Source: Micractinium sp. NFX-FRZ
Taxonomy: Eukaryota > Chlorophyta > Trebouxiophyceae > Chlorellales > Chlorellaceae
Length of the DNA stretch: 64,000 nt
NCBI GenBank assembly: GCA_029339195.1
Contig: JAPTJF010000240.1
Coordinates: 27,835-91,834 of the forward strand
Direction of reading: 5' to 3'
Shown one piece after another: positions 1 to 8,673 of the stretch. A program made the position numbers and the translations under genes. The notes beneath the pieces were generated by a model. That model did not search any database. It saw only the letters and a program-made list of their open reading frames with translations, and was not told where the DNA came from. Every line of letters begins with the position of its first letter. The stretch's first letter is position 1.

Positions 1-1054
1 ACCTGTATCTCACTACCCTCTCATTGCGCTGCATGCACCCCGCACCTCTTTGTTCTCCCCCCTCGCCTCTTCTTCCTCGCTCTGCCCATGCCGCACGCTC
101 CACAATGCGTGCATTTCTCCCACAGCATGCGCCTCCACACCATGCACAGCATGCACAGCATGCACAGCATGCCCCACGCCCGCTCCTGCACACACGCCAA
201 CACACACGACTGCCCTTGCTCCCTCTCCGCCCCATGTTCCTGCGCAGGCTGGCGTCGAGCTGCTGTGCATCAGCCGGGCACACGGCAGCCGCGTGCGCGC
301 CCTCACCCTTGTGGACGGCAGCAGCAGCGGCGGCGAGGGCGGCGACGGGCACGACGCACGGCTCTTGGTTGCAACGTGCTCCACAGATGGCAGCGTGAAG
401 CTGTGGGATCTCTCCAAGGCAGCAGCAGCTGGGGTGCCCACTGGATCCAGCGGCGGCGCGTGCCTGGCAGAGGCGCAGACGCGCGCGCGGCTGACGTGCC
501 TGGCCGCCACGGATTCCGCTCCCGTGATGCAGCAGCGCATGGCGGCGGCAGCGGCAGCGCGGCAGAAGCAGGCACGTGCGGCGACGGCGACGGCGGCGGC
601 GGCGACAGCGCAGCAGCAGGAGGAGGCGGCGGCGGGCGGAAAGAAGCGCAAGGGCGGTGCCGCTGTCGCGGCAGCGGGGGAAGGCAGCCAGCAGCAGCAG
701 AAGAAGAAGCTCAAGCAGAAGGCTGCCGCAGCAGAGCAGCCGTCGCGGCAGCAGCAGCAGACGGGCGGCAAAGGCAAGCCTGGCAAGGGCAAGGCGGACA
801 AGGCTGGCAAGCCGGCAGCAGCAGCAGCAGCGGCGGCGCCTGAAGAGCGGGTAGTGGTGCACGATGGGGTGGTCGAGTTCCTGGACTCACCAGAGCAGGC
901 AAAGCGGCAACTGAAGAAGCAGGCAGCTGTGCAGCAGAAGCAGCGGCAGGCGGCGCAGCACGGCAAGCGGTTCCGGTCCATGCCGGGGGAGAAGCCGCAG
1001 CAGGGGCAGGGCGGGCGGCCACGGCCGGGCGGGGCGCCCAAGCAGCGGCGTTGA
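1..1054 (+). CDS. MAK11/PAK1IP1-like WD40 protein, 3' end (partial)
   Basis: Only the last exon is visible (248-1054, about 268 residues, frame set by the stop TGA at 1052-1054); positions 1-247 read as the preceding intron, ending in TGCGCAG. The exon opens with a WD40 blade (HGSRVRALTLV, then CSTDGSVKLWDL) followed by a segment ending TRARLTCLAA, which resembles the end of the MAK11/PAK1IP1 propeller. After that comes a long basic, Lys/Gln/Ala-rich tail (about residues 100-268 of the exon) with runs such as GKKRKGG and GKGKPGKGKADKAGK, typical of nucleolar proteins. In that family the protein acts in 60S ribosome assembly. The family call rests on one blade and the LTCLA segment, so another nucleolar WD40 protein is possible. 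A TGTAA signal lies about 90 bases after the stop. Confidence 0.6.
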   Translation, partial: PVSHYPLIALHAPRTSLFSPLASSSSLCPCRTLHNACISPTACASTPCTACTACTACPTPAPAHTPTHTTALAPSPPHVPAQAGVELLCISRAHGSRVRALTLVDGSSSGGEGGDGHDARLLVATCSTDGSVKLWDLSKAAAAGVPTGSSGGACLAEAQTRARLTCLAATDSAPVMQQRMAAAAAARQKQARAATATAAAATAQQQEEAAAGGKKRKGGAAVAAAGEGSQQQQKKKLKQKAAAAEQPSRQQQQTGGKGKPGKGKADKAGKPAAAAAAAAPEERVVVHDGVVEFLDSPEQAKRQLKKQAAVQQKQRQAAQHGKRFRSMPGEKPQQGQGGRPRPGGAPKQRR

Positions 1055-2101
1055 GCCGGATTGAAAGCCGCTGCCTGCCCGCGGAGCTACTCCTGTACTT
1101 AATACTGCCCCTGTTGTACCCCTCTTCACCAAGCCTCACTTTGTAACTGATGCACCCGCTGAACACATGCGGTCATGCGCTTGTGTTGCTTGGGCGTTGG
1201 CTGGATCAGCACACACACCACGCTTGTGCTCCCTTGTTGAGCCGTTGGGAAGCGCAACCGCTGAGCTGGGCAGGCCAAATCAGTACCGGGAGCAGCACTC
1301 ACAGATGCAGGACAGATCAGTGCCGGAGCAGCTGCGCCAGCGAGATGGCAGGCTGACGGTGGGACGGGAGGAGCGCGAGCAAGTGCAGGATGTGCAGCAA
1401 GGACCGCTGGCAAGGCACCAGAGCTGGCAGTGGATGGAGATTCGGTGGCATGCAGGTGGGACGGCGCCATGCATGTCATGCCAAAAGTCTGCTGCGCCTG
1501 GTGCATGGGTAGTTGCCATTTGCAAAGTATCAGAAATCAGAAATCAGAAAACGTTGCAGAGACAGGTATTCATGCAAACACAATGCAACATGCCCCAGCC
1601 GAAGCAGACGGGCTGAAAGCGAGCAAACGCCAACCGCGCAGGCCTGCAGCACCCACTTGAAGTCCCACAGTCAACCCAAATGTTGCAATGCCTGCTATAC
1701 ATTGCTTACAAGCAGTGCAGCTGATGTGTGTCAGCGGATGAAGCCTGTGCGGTGCCCTGTCCCTCCGGGGCGCCGCGGCGGGCGCCTGCGCATGGGTCGG
1801 CGCCTCTGCCACCTCCGCATGCTGAGTCGGCGCCGCTTTTTGAGGCGCATGTGCGTAACGCTGCTTCACATGTTGCTGCTGCTGGGTGAAACAATACCTT
1901 CTCTCCTAGGGCAGCCCAACATTTGATCACCTTTGTCACCTGAGTGTTCCGTGCGGCTGCCTGCTCCAGTGGCGCGATAACAGGCCAACACGCGTGTGCA
2001 GGCTTGAAGGAGCAGCCGCTTGAGCCTGCAGCACACTGCGAATTCGCTCCTGCAGCACGCTGCGAATTCGCTCCTGTGCTGCCATCCGAACAAACAGCAC
2101 T
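1055..2101. other. Intergenic region with a 24-bp direct repeat
   Basis: This holds the 3' UTR of the WD40 gene and the promoter and 5' leader of the RING gene. No coding frame here is supported. A 24-bp unit containing CTGCAGCAC and GAATTCGCTC occurs twice head to tail (2026-2073), one base differing, shortly before the proposed start codon. Nothing else recognisable was seen. Confidence 0.5.
1142..1146 (+). terminator. Putative poly(A) signal TGTAA
   Basis: This is the chlorophyte-type TGTAA motif, 88 bases downstream of the stop of the WD40 gene. Cleavage would be expected roughly 10-20 bases further on. Confidence 0.5.
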
Positions 2102-2588
2102 ATGGCATCGGCTGCAGGCTTGCCGGCCCGCGAGCCGCTTCCGGCGCCAGCACCAGCAGGCGGCTGCAGGTTCATGGCCGCGGTGCGTCGCGACGTGGCT
2201 GGAGAAAGGCTGCTGCAGCAGCTGCGCCAGCGGAGGTTGCAGCGGGAGGGACTGCCCAGTGCCAGCAGCGGGCACCAGTGGCAGGAGGAGATGATGCAGG
2301 CAGACGCGCACACACGGCTGGCTAGGGTGAGCAGTACAGCTGTTGGGTGCAAGACGGGACACGCCAGCTCAACTCGCCATCAACCTGGCTTTTGCACTCA
2401 CCCGCCAACTTCTTGAGCTGAGCAGCAAAGGCAGTCGGGACCTTACACATGCAGGCCCCACACGTTTGATTCCAATCCCACGTCTCTTCCTGTTGGCCTG
2501 GCGCACCCCCCCGGCTGCTGCCCTGCAGGTGGAGAAGGAGGGCGGCCTGGCCCGTGCGAGCAAGCGGCAGCGCACCCTGAAGACCAAG

Positions 2589-2675
<87 letters not shown>

Positions 2676-3706
2676 GAGGAGGAGGAGGAGCAGCAGCAGC
2701 AGCCGCCACAGAACCCTCCCTCCAGGGGGTGCCTCCTGCTGAGGCTTGCACAACAGCAGCGCATGCGGGAAGAGCAGCAGTCGCAGCAGCCTGATGAGCA
2801 AAAGCGGTCTCCAGTGCTGCCTGCCCGGCATGCTGTAGAGCAGCTGAACATTGCAGTGCAGGGGGCAATGGCGACGCTGCAGCAAGCCGATCAAGAGGCA
2901 GAGCACTTGCAGGAGCAGCTGCAGCAGCGTGACGCCTTGCTGGCAGCAGGGAAGCTAGAGCAGAAGCACTTGCAGGAGCAGCTGCAGCAGCGTGACGCCT
3001 TGCTGGCAGCAGCGGAGCGAGAGCGGGAGCAGCTGCAGCAGCAGCTGCGACAGCGTGACGCTTCGCTGGCAGCAGCGCAGAAAGAGCGGGAGCAGCAGCG
3101 GCAGCAGCTGGAACGGGCAGCAGCTGAGCTTCAGAAGCAGCGTCAGCAGCTGCAGCAGGTGACCAACAGCTTAGCTGGTGCACAGGCGGAGGCTGAGGGG
3201 CTGCGGCAGGGCATATTGGTGCTAGATGGGCATGCGGAAGCCTGCAGGTGGGTGTGTGCTTTCCTGCTGTTGGATGCACGCCTGGCTGCGCTGTGGGCGA
3301 TGCAAGGTGCCCTGCCTGCTGCCTCGCCACGTGCCCCTGTCTGTGTGCCGCCCTGCTGGCTTGGAAAGGGGCAGTGCGGAGCAAGGCACCTGTGTACCTG
3401 CACCCCCACATCGCTGCGCCCTGCAGTGGCCTGACGGCTGCGGAGCTGGATGTTCTTGCCGAGGAGAGCGAAGCAAGGACGGCACGCGTGCGGCGGCTGC
3501 AGCTTGAGCGGCACGTGCGGGAGGCCAGGGCGGAGGGGCAGGAGCGGGGGCGGGATGAGGCCACAGAGTGCGGCGTGTGCCTTGAAGCTCGCAAGAACAC
3601 GAGGCTCAGCTGCGGGCACATGCTGTGCGAGCAGTGCAGCCGGGGGGTGGGTGCCTGCCCAGAGTGCCGGCAGCCGGTGTCAGCCCGCGAGCGCACCTAC
3701 CTGTAG
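2102..3706 (+). CDS. RING-HC finger protein with polyQ and coiled coil
   Basis: Model: join(2102..2326, 2529..3247, 3427..3706), 407 residues, intron phases 0 and 2. The start is the first ATG in the frame joining exon 2. Order of parts: a basic N-terminus with KRQRTLKTK near residue 90; 28 uninterrupted Gln (2589-2672); six Glu; a second Gln patch; a coiled coil at about residues 195-320 containing three tandem 21-residue units (LQEQLQQRDALLAA); and a C-terminal RING of C3HC4 type in the last 45 residues. The RING runs CGVC, then CGHMLCEQC, then CPEC, with all eight zinc ligands present. Such proteins are usually E3 ubiquitin ligases that dimerise through the coiled coil. No substrate-binding domain is recognisable. 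The acceptors CTGCAG and donors GTGAGC and GTGGGT fit the other genes here. Confidence 0.8.
2589..2672 (+). repeat. CAG/CAA microsatellite encoding 28 glutamines
   Basis: A pure CAG/CAA trinucleotide run lies inside exon 2 of the RING gene, followed directly by six GAG codons. A few CAA interruptions are visible. Such a tract is expected to vary in length between strains. Confidence 0.9.
2901..3089 (+). repeat. Three tandem 63-bp coding units (coiled coil)
   Basis: Units at 2901-2963, 2964-3026 and 3027-3089 each encode 21 residues, exactly three heptads. Units 1 and 2 are nearly identical and unit 3 is more diverged. The period keeps the heptad register, so gain or loss of a unit would lengthen or shorten the coiled coil without breaking it. 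Confidence 0.85.
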
Positions 3707-4168
3707 GCGGCGCATGTATAGCAGTCTGTTGTTGGGTGCTCTCTTGCAACGTACTACAACTTGACAATGCAGAGACGATATGCGAACAACTGTTTACAAG
3801 CAATGTACGGTGGGTAGAGGCCGGCATGCTTTGGGCCAAAGCATGGCCCAAAGTGGCGCCAAAGTGCGGGGGTGGTGCAAGTGCTGAGGCGCTCAACGCA
3901 TCGGTCCTTCTTTTCAAATTCAAGGCACTATCTGAAGCACACATTGGTCTTGAAGGTCTGTGGACGGCGGCTTGCGATCTTCATCCAGGTGAGGCGCGAG
4001 TTCGGTGGCAAAGACCCGTGTGATGGTATGCCGTGAAAAGAGCAAGCCGTCGGCGCGGTTGCCGGGACCTGGCGCCATCCGTGGACCCCTGCAGGCAGCG
4101 CCACCGCCCCACGCGGTCCACACGCCAGTGCTCTCTGCACACTGCCCTTGCAGGGCTGCGCGCGCACC
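3707..4168 (+). other. Intergenic region between RING gene and F-box copy A
   Basis: This holds the 3' UTR of the RING gene and the promoter of F-box copy A. A CTTGCAG just before the start (about 4148-4154) could be the acceptor of an intron in the 5' leader. No coding frame is supported. Confidence 0.4.
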
Positions 4169-5812
4169 ATGGATGCGGCCTCCTGCGATGACCTGCACCA
4201 CATGGCAGACGCCTTGGAGCGGGAGTCGACGGAGCTGCAAGCGCAGGCGGCTGCTGCAGCGCGGCGCGCAGCCGGCCTGCGGTGGCACGCGACCCTGACA
4301 TCGCTGCTCGCCGTGCAGCCGCCCGCCAGCCGCGGCGCCCTGCCCTTCCGCCTGCTTCAAGAGGACATGCTGCTGCCGGTTGTGGCGCAGCTGGCGTCGG
4401 TGAATGACAGGTAGGTGTTGCGTTGCGTTGTTGTTCGGGGCCGGGTGTATCATCACAACACACAGGGTGTGTTGATGCTAACATCAGCTGGCAGTGGCTT
4501 GGGGCAGGCCACCAGAGCACCCTGGCGACTGCTATTGCAGTGCCCGCCCTGCAACCTTCCTCATTCAAAATCAACCTCCCGCCTGGCCCTGCCTTTTCTT
4601 TGTGCATGCAGGCAGGCCCTGGGGTCCACCTGCCGCCTGCTGCGCGCCTACCAGCATCACGCGGCGTCAGAGTGGCTGTGCTGCGGCGCCGTGTGCCGCA
4701 CCCTGACCTGCCACCTGTCCACCGCGGCAGGCGTTGACCAGCTGACGCACGCCATCTTAAAGATGGCGCCCGGGCTGCAGCTTACAGAGGCAATCGTGCG
4801 GTTCAGCGGGCTGCCCTGGGGCGCCGCTGGGTCCGTTAGGGCAGCGCGCCAGATGATGGACCTTCTGGCAGCCCTGAGCTCATTCTCCGTGCTGGCTGTG
4901 GAAAGCAACGCGGCTGCAGGCCTGGGATACCTCCTCCCTACCCCCCCACTTTGCAAGCTGGCGGGCCTGAGGCTGCGCATCACCGATGGCCCAGCGGTCG
5001 TGGGCAGCATGCGCGGCAGCATGCCGCAGCTGGTGTGGGCGCGCCTGGCGGGGATACAGCAGGCGCCGGTGCTTGCAGACTCGAGCGACAGCGAGGATGA
5101 GGAGCAGGAGGATCAGGTGCTGAACGGCATCCTGCACAGAGTGTGCGCCGGCGGCCAGCTGGAGAGCCTGCACATTGAAGACTCCGATCTGGAAGAGGGC
5201 CCGCCCGACTTCCTGCAGCAAGGTGCGCCCTTCTGCACTTGTTTTGCGCCGGCTGGATGCTGTTTGCCTGCCTGGCTGCCGGCCCGTGTGTGTGTGCGCA
5301 TTCTTGGGAATCAAGGCCACGGTCACGCCGTCCTGCCCTGCCGCTGTGCCTGCCCGCCCGTGTGCTTGGGCCATGCAACTGTGCTTACCGCCCTAGCATG
5401 GCATGCCTCCCTCCCTCCGCTGTGTCCCCCGCATGCAGCCACGCATCTGCAAGAGCTCAGGATCAGCAACACGACCCTGCCTCCCGGCTTCCGCGACGAC
5501 TGCCTGACCGAGCTGACAGGGCTGACGGCTCTGGCTCTGCCGCAGCCGGAGGAGGAAGACGAGCCGCTGCCCTCGCTGGCGCCGCTCACTGGCCTTCAGC
5601 AGCTGTCTCTGTGCGGGGCTGACTGCACGCAGCTGCCAGCGCTGCCCCCCGCGCTGACCTGGCTCCAGCTGGACTGCGCTGGCACAGCAGTGCCGCTGCG
5701 CCGGCTGCGGCGCCTCACCACGCTGCGGGAGCTCACCGTGCTTGGCGCCTCCGCCCGTGACCGGCGCGACCTGCAGCACCTCACCCGCCTCGCCTCGCTC
5801 ACGCTGGACTAG
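4169..5812 (+). CDS. F-box/LRR-like protein, tandem copy A
   Basis: Model: join(4169..4410, 4612..5222, 5439..5812), 408 residues, phases 2 and 1 as in the other copies. Start MDAASCDD aligns with the starts of copies C and D and lies in GCACCATGG. Residues 1-50 form an Ala/Arg-rich helix. Residues 60-100 read like an F-box split by intron 1 (PFRLLQEDMLLPVVAQL, then TCRLLRAY). The rest contains degenerate leucine-rich strands (LPALPPALTWLQLDC, LRRLTTLRELTV). F-box proteins bring substrates to SCF ubiquitin ligases; the LRRs would bind the target, which is unknown. Intron 2 (216 bases) is a multiple of three without stops, so its retention would give a longer protein. The F-box is divergent and needs a profile search. 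Confidence 0.75.
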
Positions 5813-6468
5813 GCACGTTGCTCTGCTTTGTGTTGAAGCTGCACTCTGTGGTCTGGCCGTCGGCCTGGCCAGGAGTTGAGATTACGCCCCGCCAATGCCA
5901 ACGTGCCTGCTTGGCTTTCCGGTCCTCATTGCTCTGCGGCTGCGCCCTGCTCATGCCTACCTTCCCACCCCTCGCCACAAGACACGTGTGGTATGCAATA
6001 ATTCGGAATGGACACTTGCAGAGCTGAAATTATAAGGAGGGGGGCGCTGAACACGGCACTGCCCCAGCTGCCCAGCTGCCAGCCCAGCACGCTGAGCACG
6101 CCTTCCAGTCGTCCCTCGTTTCGCATTCTTTTAGCATATGGACGCATTCTGAGGTTCTGCTGAGCTTTCCGGGGCGGCGGTTGTATCCAATTCTCTGGGC
6201 GGGTGAGTGCCAGGCGAGCGCTCTCGCTGGCCCCGCCGGCCGGGCAAAGGCGGACGGGCGAGGGCCCGCAGCATGACGTGCAGTGATGCGTTATCCGCCG
6301 GCCTGTGCGGCTGGGGGGGGCGGACGTCAGGCGTTGACCCGCCGCCATCATTGCTGACTTGGTTGCTGCCGCTCCGCCGGCGTCGAGCCTCTCCCGTCTT
6401 CTGCAGGACCGCTGCAAGTCTCCGCCCTTGCTCGTGCCTGCTCTCGATCGCGCCGTGAGGGCAGAAAC
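5813..6468 (+). other. Intergenic block duplicated with the F-box array
   Basis: No gene is seen. Parts match the block before copy C (for example GCCAATGCCAACGTGCC at 5891-5907 and again at 11683-11699) and a CCAGCCCAGCACGC element also present before copy D. The duplicated unit therefore included upstream DNA. Confidence 0.6.
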
Positions 6469-8175
6469 ATGGCAGCAGCGACGGCAAACGTGGAGCTCAG
6501 GCGCATGGCAGAAGAGTTGCAGCGTGAGGCAGCGTTGCTTCAAGCGCAAGTGGATGCACGCCGGCGGCGGGCATCGGACCTGCAGTGGCAGGCGACGATA
6601 AATGAAACCCTGGAATGGCAGCCCCGCCAGCCGCGGTGCCATGCCCTTTCGGCTGATGCAGCAGGACCTGCTGATGCCTGTGGTAGAGCAGGTGGAGGAT
6701 GTTGCTGGCAGGTGCGGGGCTTCAGGCCCCATTTCAACTGCCACTGGCAGGGCCATGCCGGCAGTACCTTCCCTCTGGGAGGACCGATCCCTTTGCTCGG
6801 GCAAGCTTGAACTGGGTGCATGCCTTAAAACTCAGCGGTGCCCAGCCAGTGCATGCACCCTGGGCTCCAAACACGTGCATGCGTACTGCAGGCAGTCTCA
6901 GCAGACCAGCAAGTAGTTGGCTTAGTTGGGGGCACACGTGGGCACAGCCCGCGCATGCGCACACATACCTCCGGAGATCCCTTGCAGAGCTGTCCCATGT
7001 GTGTCTGTCCCCAACACGGTCCTCCCACCCACACCACACATGTGCCTGCAGGCTGGCCCTGGCATCCACCTGCCGCATGCTGCACGCGTACCGTCGTCGC
7101 GTGGGGCGGGCTTGGCTGTGCAGGGGCGAGCGCGTGTCGCTCACCCGCCACCTGGCCTCTGCTGAGTGCGCCGCTGAGCTGGAAGAGGCGCTCTCAGACT
7201 ATCAACTTGGCCCCAGGCTGACAGAAGTGGCTGTGTACGTCCACCAGCTGCCCTGGTGGAACGTGAAAGGGCGTTAGGAACTCATTAACCTGCTCAGCTG
7301 CCTGTCCAGCATGCCTTCGCTCGCCGCCCTGATGGTTGTGGCCGACTCGGGCGACGGCCTGCGAAGCGACGACGTGCTGTGGTGCGCCCAACTGGAGCAG
7401 CTGACCTACCTGCAGCTGCGCTTTGAGGACGTGCCTGCCACCTGCAAGGGCATCTTCGACTGCAGCATGCCGCAGCTGGCGTTGGCGCAGCTGACAGGAA
7501 TCAGGATTCATCCACAGGCGGAGGAGGATCGAGGTTCTGTTCTGGACCATGTGTGTGCCGGAGGCCAGCTGACCCGCCTGGAGATTTGTGACTGCGACCT
7601 GGCAGAGGCTCCGCCTGACTTCCTGAAGCAGGGTGAGTTGCCAGGCCACACGCTGCGTGCATGCGCCAGGTGGAATGGGCGGTAGGAGGCTGCTGCTGCT
7701 TCTGCCCACCCCCCAACGCTCGACCGCCTCGCTGCCTTCTCCCCTGCATCCCAGCTCACCATTCTCCCAACCTGCTGTCCCTTCCTTCCCCTTTGCAGCC
7801 ACCCAGTTGAAACACCTATGCTTGCAGGATACCGTGCTACGTCCAGGGTTCCGCAGCAGCTTCTTAAGTGAGCTGACCACACTCACAGCTTTGCGCCTGC
7901 TTGAGCGCTATCCAGGCAGCGAGCCCTTGGCCTCCTTGGCGCCACTCGCTGCTCTGAAATGGCTGGATCTGGATAGGGCCGACTGCGCCCACCTGCCAGC
8001 ACTGCCGGCATCACTGTCCTGCCTGGGGCTGGATTGCAGCGGCTCCACGGTACCGCTGCGCCAGCTGCGGCGCCTCACCACCCTGCGGGAGCTCACCGTA
8101 ACCGGCGCCTCCGCCAGGGACCAGCGCCGGCTGGAGCGCCTCGCTCACCTCACCGCCCTGACCTTGGTTGAATAG
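6469..8175 (+). pseudogene. F-box/LRR-like protein, tandem copy B (broken)
   Basis: Same three-exon layout as its paralogues: exons 6469-6711, 7052-7632 and 7799-8175, with the same splice phases once the first lesion is allowed for. Lesion 1: near 6617-6630 two bases are missing relative to copy C within the stretch encoding QPPASRG, which shifts the frame before the F-box. The downstream F-box half (PFRLMQQDLLMPVVEQ) is readable only in another frame. Lesion 2: an in-frame TAG at 7275-7277, directly after GLPWWNVKGR, interrupts exon 2 at a place where copies A, C and D are open. Both splice sites of each intron and the C-terminal LRR region are well kept, so the decay is recent, or the lesions are assembly errors or a strain-specific allele. 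Confidence 0.8.
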
Positions 8176-8673
8176 GCGCATGCGTGCCACTCCATATTTT
8201 CCTTGCACTTGTTGTCTGTGCTAGCTAGCCACTGGCTGACTGACCAGGTGCTGGTATCATCCTGCCCCTGCAAACCTTGCACTCGACATGACGCCTGCCT
8301 GCCAAGCAGTGCCCATGGCGGCACTTCCTGATAGCTTGCGCTCGCGCTACTGTTCATCTCATATCACGTCAAAGCTGTCCGCATTCTACATGGCAGCCAC
8401 ACATCCAGCAGGGGTGGGGCTGGCAAGGCGGCACGAGGCGGCGCTGCCACCACGACTCACTCAGCTTGCCACGTTGCTATTGCTCCGCCCTGGCCTCGCC
8501 TGCATCACGACATTGCAGCAGCACAGTGGATGCATCTTTGAATGTAGCCGGCATAGTGACCGTTATGTTGGCTGTGGGCGCTGTGGTGAGGCTTGCCACG
8601 TAGAAAGAAAGCAGGGAGGTAGCGGGGCACCCTTCGCTCCCGCCCGCCCTGGCCTCTGAGCAATGTGAACACG
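8176..8673 (+). other. Intergenic region
   Basis: This is the 3' flank of pseudogene B and the promoter of the next gene. No coding frame, repeat or motif that can be supported was seen. Confidence 0.4.

Noticed and set aside
2322..2906. Minus-strand open frames with long poly-Leu or poly-Cys runs
   Set aside because: They are the reverse reading of the CAG repeat and have no domain or splice support; the plus frame ends in a perfect RING finger.
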